DNA from: Perilla frutescens
Lineage: Eukaryota; Streptophyta; Magnoliopsida; Lamiales; Lamiaceae
NCBI GenBank assembly: GCA_026008535.1
Contig: BRKX01000002.1
Span: 68,283,380-68,347,379, forward strand
Direction of reading: 5' to 3'
DNA length: 64,000 nt
Each line of letters begins with the position of its first letter. The first letter of the stretch is position 1. Under the pieces are notes generated by a model that did no database searches, was not told where the DNA came from, and was given only the letters and a program-made list of their open reading frames with translations. Made by a program: the position numbers and the translations under genes. Positions 33,384 to 44,218 of this stretch are shown here, piece by piece.

Positions 33384-35190
33384 AGAGGTGGTGTTTTGAG
33401 GTTAATTTTCTTTTGTTGCAAGTAACTTATGCCCCTTATTTGCTAGGTTAGTTTAACGTGTGATTGGGAGATTTTAAGTGCCATTATTTGGAGAGGACTT
33501 CCATCTCCCAACGTTATTGCAGTTCCAAACTACTGTTTCCAAAATTTTTGGTTTTTTTTTTGTCTGTGTTGTAATTGTCAAAAAATAACTCTGCAGATTT
33601 CGTTGATATTTGGACTCATTATTGAGCCTATTTAAGTTTTGCCATTTTTTTTTTTTTGCTTCGTTTAATTTTTGTGTTATATTTCGTCTGCTAGTCTCGC
33701 CTTGTAGATGCTACATCCCACTGAAACGAGATGCATGTATCTGTCCTGTATATATGCATCCATTTTCTGTATAATCGTAAATAAATAGGTGGTGAATATA
33801 TACTTGGTGAACTTGGGAGTTTATGGGTGGATTCCTGGTGCAACGGATTTGTTAATTTTCTCGAATTTTTAAAATTATTTAAACTCTCGAAGCACGCCTA
33901 AGATTGGAGATTTTATTAGATGAAAAATGTTAATTTTAGATATTTGTTTCATGTCTTCACTCTCAAAGCCCCACAATGAACTGGGCCTACTTGAGTTGGA
34001 ATCTTGAAAGTTTGAAATAAGTTAATTATTTAAATTTTGAATTGGTCTACCTTATCACCTAATATTACTTGTCAACCTATTTTTTATGGACTTATCATTA
34101 AATACACTAGTAGTATCTCTATTTTGTTCTTAAAAAAAATCTACATATCATTGTGTGTAATTGTGCATCAAGTTTGTTGTGGCAAATTGCATCATATGAT
34201 TGTTCTTAATTTAGGCAATCCAATCATTTCGAGCGTCTTATAATTGTTCTTCACAATGTTCTAAGAAGTTAGGCAAACAATTTGAACATAGGATGAATTA
34301 TTTACACATCATTTTGATATGAATTGAGGTCTTAGATTGCATATTAATTCTGCATAGCCTCGTTAACAACTAAACTTAATTACTAAATTTAGTGAAAATA
34401 GGTAATATAACACCTACACCGATCATTATGTGTGTGTGTATTACACGTAGGCATATGTAGCCTCATCATCATTTAATAATTACATATGACTCTTTCCCAA
34501 GAAACATTAATTACCAAGTTTTTTTTTTTGTCAACTATGCTCTTTCTCCCAAGCCCTTTTCCTTTTGCTACATTGAAATTGCTATTGTTATGTAAGTCCA
34601 AAAAAGTAACTTTATTCAGCTTTTATCCCATGAATTATGGTGTTAAATTATAATATTTGTTTGTTTACTGATAAATTATGTTCAAACATTATTTTTTATG
34701 AATGTGAGCGATTTTCTTGGTTCTAATTATTTTGAATCTACAAATACTCAAATACTCCTGCAATTTATAAAAGGGGGCTTCTAGAAACCAACTCAAGCCA
34801 CATGTTTCCGATCTCAAAATTTCTATATAAGAAATTCAATTTAAACAAAAAGAGGAAATTACCCAACTTAACCATTTTAATATATAAAACACACACACAC
34901 ACACACACACACACATTTATTTACATCTTCTTATACGGACGTGAATTGTGAACTTGTGATGCCATTTATTTACAATTACAAGCACAACTCGTCTTAACCC
35001 AAAACATAATTGGCTGTCAAAATCGTACAGTAAATTTAAAACAATAACAAAAAAAAAATACTATATTGTGAGAATAAAAGAAACACAATACAAAATGTGA
35101 AAATAAGAAATGGGAAGTCGTGATTGACTGGTCTAACGCTAACCATGATTTGCTCAACACAAATAAAAAACCAACTCCAAAAATTATCAT
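33384..35190. other. eIF4A 3' flank and spacer, no gene seen
   Basis: The 3' UTR probably ends around 33780 (ATAATCGTAAATAAATAG). The rest is AT-rich with a (CA)13 microsatellite at 34889-34914. Confidence 0.5.
34889..34914. repeat. CA microsatellite
   Basis: Thirteen AC/CA units about 300 bases upstream of the DUF3511 gene. Confidence 0.95.
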
Positions 35191-35219
35191 ATTTCCCAAA
35201 TTTCTCCAAGAAAAAATCC

Positions 35220-35576
35220 ATGGCGGATTACAGATCAAAATACTACAGCGATTCCAACATGCAAATAGAGCCTTACTATGGGCCATCCACCGCCAGGGGT
35301 AGTGATTTCAGGTCTTACAGCACTTCCTACGCCACTTCCTCGCCTTCATACTACTACACGACGGCGCCGGCGCCACCAAAGAAGCTGAAGAAAGGTAAGA
35401 GCGTCGGTGGGTCAGTTTCAAAATCTTGGAGTTTTAGTGATCCGGAGTTTCAGAGGAAGAAGAGGGTTGTTAGCTATAAATCTTACTCCGTTGAAGGCAA
35501 AGTCAAAGGCTCTTTTAGGAGGAGTTTTCGATGGATTAAGGATAGGTGCAATCTTCTCATTCATGGATTGTGGTAA
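35220..35576 (+). CDS. DUF3511-family small basic protein
   Basis: Single exon, 118 aa, starting MADYRSKYYSDSN at an ATG in a good context (ATCCATGGCG). An upstream in-frame ATG (35124) would add 32 residues that do not look like the family, so the inner start is chosen. The N-terminal half is Ser/Tyr-rich (FRSYSTSYATSSPSYYY). The C-terminal 60 residues carry the conserved core: KKGKSVGGSVSKSWSFSDPE, QRKKRVVSYKSYSVEGKVKG and SFRRSFRWIKDRC, ending near a tryptophan. DUF3511 proteins are plant-specific and of unknown function. There is no signal peptide or membrane helix. The basic core suggests a nuclear or nucleic-acid-associated role, which is speculation. Confidence 0.9.
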   Translation: MADYRSKYYSDSNMQIEPYYGPSTARGSDFRSYSTSYATSSPSYYYTTAPAPPKKLKKGKSVGGSVSKSWSFSDPEFQRKKRVVSYKSYSVEGKVKGSFRRSFRWIKDRCNLLIHGLW

Positions 35577-36540
35577 TTATTATCTTGGATCATTTATCAT
35601 GTAAGAATAAATGTTTTTCTTTTTTGTGATTTTTTTTGGTGATGGTGTTGTTGATGCAGAGTTGATTGATTGTGTTTTGTGATGGGCTGTGAGAAACTGA
35701 GCATGAGATTCAAGATTTGTTGGCTTGAGGAGAGAGATATATATATATATAGAGAGAGAGAGAGCGAAACAGCCCTTTTGATTGTATTAACTGAAAATGT
35801 AATCAAGAAGAATTCTTGAGGTGCTTCACACTGCATAGACTTTTAAGACCAATGTTTGATGTTGTAGGTAACGATCTCGTATACGAAGAGAGGTTAAGAA
35901 TATGAGCATTTGTCTGTAAATTGTGCTGTTTTAGCCCTGTTAATCGGTCATTTTAATTTCAATAATGAATATTTGTGTGGTTTGATTGTCTGATTTCCTT
36001 GTCATGTTCTGTTTGTAGACCGAAACAATAATGCATAGTTGTTTGATTTACGAGATCGGAACACATGAAATCTTCTAGTTCACTTAGGGTGTCCCATTCC
36101 ATCGAAATTAAGTAATTTTTGGTGTAGAAACAAAAAAAATAAATAAAAAAATGGAAAATTCTGAGTTAAGACTTTGTATTGATTTATAGTCAGTTATGCT
36201 TTCACAGGTTCGATATAGTATTTCTATAAGCTGCTTAAATTTCAGATTTTTTTTTCCCTGATATTTAGAAAATTCCTAATGAAGCAAACGATAGGGAAAG
36301 CAATATGATAATAGGCAAAAAGCAGGGAAGGGAGCGATAGAGAAAAACATGCTAATCATTAATAAACCTCCTAGTAAAATATTGTATAAAGTTGTTAGCA
36401 GAAACCTAAACTATATCATATTTCACCATCCTACCCCTAAAATGAATGAGTTCGAATGCTCATAAGCCAAGCTATCTCATAAATTGTAAGCAATTAGTAG
36501 TAAATAAACCTATAGGCTACGATCATTGTCAGACACCTTA
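35577..36540. other. Spacer between two converging genes, no gene seen
   Basis: Probably contains the 3' UTR of the DUF3511 gene and the 3' UTR of HIR (minus strand). A short TA/GA microsatellite lies at about 35740-35765. The two genes converge here. Confidence 0.5.
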
Positions 36541-36547
36541 ACCGAGT

Positions 36548-38143
36548 TTAGTGATGAACGTTTTCGGCCTGGAGAAGACCCTGTCGGATCTGTGAGGCGA
36601 CATCCCTCACAGCACCCGGACCGTGCGGAATAAAAACAGCTGAAGATTTTGAGGCCGCCCCGATATCCTTCATCGTGTCAAAATACTGAGTGACTAGAAC
36701 CATGTCCATCACATCCTTTGCTGAAGTCCCAGGCACGTTCTCAGAGAAGGCAAGCACACTGTCTCGTAGCCCATCCACAATTGCTTGGCGTTGTCTAGCA
36801 ATACCAAGACCTGACAAGTATTTGGACTCAGCCTCACCCTCAGCCTTCTTGATTTGCAGAATCTTCTCTGCTTCAGCCTTCTCATTCGCAGCAACCCTCA
36901 GCCTAGCAGCTGTTTAGATATTGAAAAATTGTCAGTTTATGTAGCTTAAGATAAATATTAATTAATAAGCAATGCAATGATATTATGTAAGAACTGCTGT
37001 GTGGTGTTGGAAACTACATAAGGCTACATAAAAAGATTAAAGTTATTTGCCAATTACTAATCCGAGCAAGCTTACACATTCAGAAGTCGTGAGAAAAAGA
37101 TGGGCTGAATCTCAATTTTATCGTTGATAAAAATTTACACAGAATACTTGCCTGCATTGATCTCATTCATAGCCTTCTTTACACGAACATCGGGTTCTAT
37201 GTCCACAATGAGGGTCTGGACAATCTCAAAGCCATAAGCAGACATAGCCTGCAGAAATAGCAAATGCACAAAAGGTTTCAACAAAATTCAGAAGTATGTA
37301 GCAATTGGATGGTTTTTCTGTCAACAGGATCCATCACCTTTTCGAGTTCTTGCTCCACGGCTTTGGCTATATCATTCTTCTGCTCAAAAACAGAATCCAG
37401 TTCCAATCTTGGGACACTAGCTCTGATGACTTTATACAAAATGAAGAGCACAGGTTATACTCTTGTTTGATTATAGGTTTAGCAACTAGAAGCATGTCAT
37501 TGCTTCATCTTCATGAGAGCCAAAATCACATAAGGAAAACACAAAATCTAGTGTGTGCCTTGCATATAAAAAAAATCAGCGGCATACCATCAAAAACATA
37601 TGATTGGATCTGAGCCTTGGTGTTAGAGAGCTTATAAAAAGCATCGGCAGCATTTTCTGCCACAGCTCGGTACTGGATGGAAGCAACCACAGTAACGAAG
37701 ACATTGTCCTGAAACAGCAAATAAGGTTAACAAAAAGGGCCATTCACACAGTGAAAAGTGAAAGAGGATGATAACATTGATCAGGTTTGTAAGAGTTGAA
37801 ATCAAGAATAGCTCCAAAATGGAAGAACAAGGTCTCAGATCATAATGTGTGGTTGTTATATGTTATTTAGCAACAAGTTTGAAAGGTCTCGAATTAACTC
37901 AATACAACAAGAAAAAAACATACATAGCCAAGCATAAGCAAAGCAGGGAATCACCTTCGTTTTTGTTTCACACTTAACATCTAGCTGCTGCACACGCAGT
38001 GATAGCCTACCAGCCAATTGGTAACCGAAACACCAAGGCACACAGTGACACCCAGGTTCGAGAACATCAGTATACTTACCGAATTTTTCCTTCACGGCCA
38101 CAGTCGACTGATCCACTTGAATACAACAGAGTGACTGACCCAT
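36548..38143 (-). CDS. HIR1: Hypersensitive-induced response protein (SPFH/prohibitin-domain)
   Basis: Five coding exons on the minus strand: 37955-38143, 37588-37708, 37338-37429, 37152-37248 and 36548-36909. They join in frame to 286 aa, the usual HIR length. The protein starts [20 protein letters not shown] (Gly2 and Cys6/7 suit lipid modification for membrane anchoring). The SPFH/Band 7 domain follows (residues about 5-190), then an alanine/glutamate-rich coiled coil ([20 protein letters not shown]) and the conserved YFDTMKDIG and HGPGAV segments. HIR proteins form oligomers in plasma-membrane microdomains and associate with immune receptors during the hypersensitive response (family knowledge). 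Intron 4 uses a GC donor (GCAG|GCAAGT); the others are GT-AG. A 5' UTR intron probably ends at TTGCAG just 9 bases before the ATG. Confidence 0.97.
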
Positions 38144-38768
38144 TTTTCAGACCTGCAAGCAGAACAAGCTTTGTGAATCTAAATTGGGGAAATTCTACAT
38201 GCAAACATATCAAGAGTTCAACATGCCATTGCCGCCATTATCGCACAATGATCTTAACTGAAAAAAGTGTGTCATAAAAACTCACATCCATGTTTGGTTG
38301 ACTACTCTAAAAAGATATCTAAATCATAAAACAACCTTCTATCTAGATTCAATAACAAACGGCAAAAAGAGTAGTCGAGTGGTAATCAAATTCTCACAAA
38401 CTTGAAAATAGTATATGAATTTCCATCGATATAGAGGAACCACAACCGAAATCACACACAAGAAACCATAAGGAACAATTATATGGTGCATATTTTCACG
38501 ACCACAAGATCAAAATCACAAAAATATAACATAATATTGCAGAAAATAGAAATTTGACATTTTTGTTTTTTGAGGGAAACGCAGCGTAATTCCAGCACGA
38601 AAAAACAGAAATTAGGGGTTATTGTTACGTATATAGCAGAACTCCCCCCAAAACACACACACATACAGGGCCGAATGAAAAATCACGTAACACTGAACAT
38701 TAAGCTACGCAAGATTCATGAAAAATAAATAAAAGAAATCTACAAAAAAAAAATTAAAAAATGCCGCG

Positions 38769-38881
38769 AAACATGAGAGAGAGAGAGAGAGAGAGCCTCA
38801 ACGTACAAAAATCGTGAAAACCTTTGAAGAAGGGTTTGTATGGTAGTGGTTGGAGAAAAGAGAGCATAATATAAATATAGT
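38769..38881 (-). promoter_or_regulatory. Core promoter and leader region of HIR
   Basis: A TATATTTATATTAT stretch on the minus strand (about 38867-38880) lies shortly upstream of a (GA)n leader tract (about 38775-38795) and a possible leader donor TTTTTGTACG. Assignment is by position and composition only. Confidence 0.35.
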
Positions 38882-39571
38882 TGCTGAATGCTGACACGCT
38901 CACGTTCTCTGTATCTGTAATATTTGGATTAACACGAAATTTCCTTCTTGTTTAATTTCTTCAATTTTTATTTTTCATCAATTTGCTTTTTCAATTTTTC
39001 CATTATTATAATATAATGGCACTTTTTAAAATCGGCATTTGCAAATATAACAATAAATTAATAATTCATACATACAAAGCCTCTGACCATAAAATTCATC
39101 TCCTTTCGACCAATTTGTAATTTAAATATCATTTCTAAAACGTTGCAATAATAGTTAAACCTTTTAATTTATATCAAAATAGATAATCTTATAAAATTTT
39201 GACGATTGGAAAACTAGAGTGCACAATAAAAATCCACATTTTCAACGCCCCTAAACCGAATTAATGTGTTCTCATAAAAAATTATTCCCACGTCATAATT
39301 CTGATCGTCATAAAAATGTTAAAAGTGTTGAATTTACTATAAATCAAAAGATTGAATTATTATTACAACATTTTAAAAGTAATATTTAAATTGCAAATTC
39401 GTTCAAATGTGATGAATTTTTTGGTAATTGACCCTTGAATTAAAAGTTGAAGAAACAAATTTTAAAGTTTTAAAACTCAATTAAACCACATGATCCGATA
39501 AAATAAAATAAAAAAGTATGAAAACTCAAGGACATATTAAGTATTACACTGAAATAAAAAAAAAGTAAATA
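38882..39571. other. AT-rich spacer, no gene seen
   Basis: Upstream flank of HIR. No repeat or frame of note. Confidence 0.5.
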
Positions 39572-39810
39572 CTCACTCCGTTTTTAATTAAGTGTTATTT
39601 TGGATGAATGCACACAGATTAATAAATTAATTGAGTTACCTAATACACATTTGTGTGAATACATTAAATGAGTTAAATATAGATGTTTGAATGTATTATA
39701 TGAAGGCAAATGTGTAAAAAATGTGAATTTTTTATCTCGAATTTATAGAATAACATTTTTTGGAATAAAATTAAAATGTTAAAATAACACTTATTTAGAA
39801 ATGGAAGGAG
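39572..39810. mobile_element. Stowaway-type MITE, copy 2
   Basis: Starts CTCACTCCG and ends GGAAGGAG, with TA on both sides (39570-39571 and 39811-39812), the Stowaway target. Its reverse complement aligns along its whole length with 24143-24394 (shared AAATTCACATTTTT, CACATTTGCC and TTTAACTCATTTAATGTATT). Confidence 0.85.
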
Positions 39811-39812
39811 TA

Positions 39813-41056
39813 TTAAACAAGGTTGAATCATTTATATCAATACATTCTTATTTTCCATCTAAATAAACACAGTATAAGTTTAGATCACTGTCGTTCAATT
39901 ATTCATCTCAACAAATTCACAATTTTTGTGTGAATATATTCTTTTGTGAATAGTACACGCACTGACACACACACACACACACTAATTCATGTAGCATGAT
40001 AACATTATCGATCGATAGACATAATTTAAGTAAATTAAATTATTTCTTCACGTAGCATGTAGGCTAGTGCCTACCTACTCTTGCATTTGAGGTAATTGAA
40101 ATTATTTCACCTTAAACGTGACATGTCTTCTACCAGTCTACCCTGTCATACGTCTCATACTCCTACATTTGGTGTTAAATAAAATGATTCATGCACTTTT
40201 ATGTACATTAATAAATAATCTTACAGAGTAATAATAGCAACCTTATCTAAAAAAGGAGAGAGAAATAAAACGATAGCAACCCATGAACCAACATAAACCA
40301 ATTCTAAATATAATGATTGTGATGACATTGCCATTACAATGAAATTGATAGTGAAATTTCCATACGAACCATTTAAGTTTTTTCAATTTTTATTCAATTT
40401 TCCTATTTTATTTGCTTTGACCATATTAATATGTTGATTACACAAGCTAAGAAAAAGTGAAAAACTACGACATAGATCATACAAAACACTTCAAATAGAA
40501 GTTTGAGAAATCAATGCATCGAAATAAAAAGTTGCGAGGGCATAATACGACAAAAATCAAGTTGGAACACTCGTTAAAAAAACTTTGAACATTATTTCTC
40601 TAAAAAAAAAAAATACTGAACATTATTACATTTTTTTTGAGCAAATAACATTATTATATAATTAAATACAACTAATACAATGCGTGCTCATATTTAATTA
40701 AAGAAAATTCATTTTAATTGAAAATCCTCTGTTTTTTTTTTTTTTATAAAAAATGAACCGCATCCAAGCTCGACTCAAACACAAGCCTGGCTCGACTCAC
40801 TTACATTCCAGTGTTGATCAAAGTAATACCCAAAAAGAGGAACAAAGTCAAGTTGTTACTAATAACTTTAAGAAACCAAAATGTATAACACGACACAATT
40901 AAGTAACAAGCTAAGGAAAACTAGTATACATACATGTGCAAGACCTTAATTCTGCACTAGACTATGAGAATTGTATCAGTTGTACAACAGAAAGCAGCAG
41001 AAAACTGAAAATGAAGAAGATGACGACGAACCAAAGCTTGCAACGAACCACACTCA
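39813..41056. other. AT-rich spacer downstream of CLP1, no gene seen
   Basis: It includes an AC microsatellite near 39965-39981. The right end holds the CLP1 3' UTR. Confidence 0.45.
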
Positions 41057-44000
41057 CTATTCGCACCATGTTAAGTTTCCCACGATCAAATATTTACCGG
41101 GAAGACTTCCAGCAGAGGGCGCGAGGTATGTAATTTTCTTGCTGCGTTATCACGAATCAAAACGAGATTATGCTTCAGAAGCAAAATTGGAAACTACAGT
41201 TGCATTAAAGGGAAGTTTTTCGGGTTCATACCTTTCGAAGTTGATGTCGGTGACCCAGATGAAGCCGGCAACATTACTAACGAAGAGAAGAAAACAAATT
41301 ATTAGAGAATTTCCCATTCCCATTAAATAGTAGTTTTGAAGCCCAAAATAGATTTCCCATTAAAGGCCAATTCAAGGACAATGGCATTATGTTTATGCTT
41401 TGTTCTTCAATGAATTGCACAAATTAATAGCTTGAAAGGAAGAAAAAGAACTTAAATTAATCCGAATTCCCTCTCTTTCTTTCTTCTCCTTACTTTTTCC
41501 AGTTTTTCTCTCAGTCCCCTTAGATTAGTTCTCAAAGAGATGAGTGACAAACCGAGCACCAGTCTGATGCCACAAATAAGGAAATTACTGTACCTGGAAA
41601 GAATTTCATCTGGCTCTTTAGCAAACGAGACAGCTAGAACTAGATGGTGCAAGTCTTGGTTAACACTAACAGGAGTCACTCTTAAGCGATCTGAGGCTGG
41701 TTCAGCACCAACTGGCAAAGCAGAACGTGGGGCTTGGGGTCCACCACCAATTCGATAGATGCTCAAATCACTGAAACTGGCTACATTAGAATGAGGGGAA
41801 AGATCATTCGCAGGGCCATAGAAGTACTCCTGCAGTCAAAATGAAGCAAAAGGACATCTCAGAATGGATACTCACATAAAAGGGCAATGTGGTAATGCAA
41901 AATCTAGTTATTAAGAAGGCCGAAGTGAAGCAAAAAACCCCATACGCGTATTCTGGAGCCCCTGGCCTTCTGACGGACTTTGGCATTTCTCGAGACAACA
42001 CCACCAGACTTCTGAAGTTTTACCACATCTACATTAGCTTTGCTTTTCAAAACATCTCTAAGCATGCTCCAAAGCTTTTCCTGTGGAGAAGTTCAAGTGC
42101 CCACGGAAGCAAGAAGAAGATCAATATGACAATATCAAGGCAAGGAACACCACATGACCATCTTTGGAAAGTTAAATAGCGAACAAGATCAAAGGAAATC
42201 CAGATGATTCATGATAGGAATTGCTTGCCCTTGCATGGTTCAAGAAACCCTTCTTAGGCCAGAAAATTAGATACCTGACCCAAAACCAGAACAACTGTGG
42301 CATTGAACGTTTCAATTGCATGGAGCAGCAACTGCCAAGAGGGAAAAAAGAAGGAAGAATAAGAAACCAACACCTTCCGTTAACTCACCAAAGGCACATC
42401 CGGTATGAAAATTTATTAAACTCAAATACCTCGTAACCGACACCTTCAATCCATCCCATGGTATTAACCACCATGCCTGCAGCTCTAGATTCAACATTTC
42501 CAGCAAACTGCCTCTCCAAAACTTGAGCAAGCTCCTTTACCAATACTTTGTACAGCTCTACATTGGCACTGAAAAAACAAAATTGAAAGCACTGTTGTGA
42601 AAAGCAAGGAGCCAGTACTATGAAAGTGAGAACTACAGACAATAGGCAACAACTTCATTACCTAGGGGTCACATGGCCATGGAAGTAAACTAGAGGCATA
42701 TCAAGAGGTATTCCCTCAACTGGATCAATAGGCAGCTCAATTGGAGTTGCAGCTATGCATCCAGGTATTGTTATAGTTCCTTGGCCTATGTCTAAATCTA
42801 CAAAAGTAGGTTTCCATCCCTGTTTAGCTGCCCAGCTTAGAAGCATTCTTGACAGGGTACTCTTTCCAGAATCTGTAGGTCCCACAACAATCACCCTTGG
42901 TCCCTGAAGAAATAAGATCAGGAGAGTTCATTTTAGACATGCAGTAGGCAGCTACCAGTGACATAAGCAAAACTGCTTCATCTGTTGCATTGTTAACGGA
43001 CATATGGTAAAATAAAACTGATGAAATTATTCCAACACAAAACTGCCTCATCTTTCTGCCAATCATTTACTTAGTTCGACTAGACAATATATCATCCAAT
43101 TACCATGTGGAGTCAGCTTAGATGGAAACTCTTCATCCTATCCTCCATGTAAAAATGTATATTCTTCTCCATAGTGAAACTATCAGTAAAACACTCCATA
43201 TGTTTACAATGCATTGATGATTTCTCCATTGTTGGAAGTGTTGATTGCATATGCAAAGTAACAGGAAACATTCTTTTTCAAAAACAAAAAAGTCACTTTT
43301 CCAGAAGATGTTATGAGATAAAGAGAAACTAGATCAGTAAAAGTACTCTATTTTTTTTCACACATGAACATAATAGTACCTGCGAAGCATCAGAATCACT
43401 AGGTGAAGCTTTAGCCCGATTCCTTCTGGCATCCAGCACAGCATGCACATTGACATAGCTGATCATGGGTGTCTAATGTATACATGGAAGAACAGTTAAA
43501 TATATAACAGTGACACAGGAGCTAATGTGCATGCACATTCCACGGCTAATTCTCGAGAACCAAAACAGTACCTCATCAGCCGTATAATCAGTTTCAGTTG
43601 TACCGTCCATTTCAATTGTGGCGCCATGCCATGTAAAAACCTGATCCGTTAAATATAACTTTCAATCAGAACTATCACTCAGTCACACTCCAATAAATAT
43701 AAAAATAAACTCGACATAATCCCTTTCAGCTCCACAGCTTCATCCACCCTTATGCGGTTATGCCCAAGGTTAAACCAATTCATTTATATGGTAAATCAAA
43801 TTGGGCAAAATGCCAATCTTTCCAGCAGTTTATGTTGAAAATTAAGCATCAAAGTGCAAAACATATCATATAATGTCAAATGTAACTAATATAAAAAAAG
43901 AAAGAAAATTGATAAGAACCAACATCTAAATCATTAAAATCTAACTCTTCACAAATATGCCTGCAATTACCGAATAAAAATATCAAGTTCATTTTTACAT

Positions 44001-44218
44001 ACAGCGAATTTGAGCCCGGGCGGAAAATTCAACCAAATCTCCGGCGGAATTTCCGTTCCAAATATCTCGGCAGTGCCGCTGAGCATCCGAAGGCGAAGAG
44101 GAAAATTAGGACCGACTTCAACTCTCAGCTCACATTCTTTGTCCAGTTTCACCTGCCTTACTGTTTCCGAGCTACCTGGCGGCGCAGTTGTAGCTACGGC
44201 GGGGCCGCCGTAAGCCAT
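41057..44218 (-). CDS. CLP1: CLP1, mRNA 3'-end cleavage factor II subunit / RNA 5'-kinase family
   Basis: Ten coding exons on the minus strand: 44003-44218, 43572-43640, 43380-43472, 42662-42903, 42430-42568, 42275-42331, 41946-42080, 41594-41829, 41232-41276 and 41057-41141. All have GT-AG sites and stay in phase, giving 438 aa. The N-terminal beta-rich domain (VRQKLD-like start, ECELRVEVG) is followed by the P-loop GPTDSGKST (about residues 130-140), FVDLDIGQGTITIPG, the conserved VNTMGWIEG and the C-terminal domain ending LAPSAGSLPGKYLIVGNLTW. CLP1 works with PCF11 in pre-mRNA cleavage and polyadenylation in the nucleus; animal homologues phosphorylate RNA 5'-OH ends and act in tRNA splicing. 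Plants have close paralogues (CLPS3/CLPS5), which cannot be told apart here. The start ATG (44218) is followed by a short Ala/Pro-rich tail typical of plant copies. Confidence 0.96.

Noticed and set aside
44010..44213. 67-codon plus-strand frame
   Set aside because: Antisense shadow of CLP1 exon 1.
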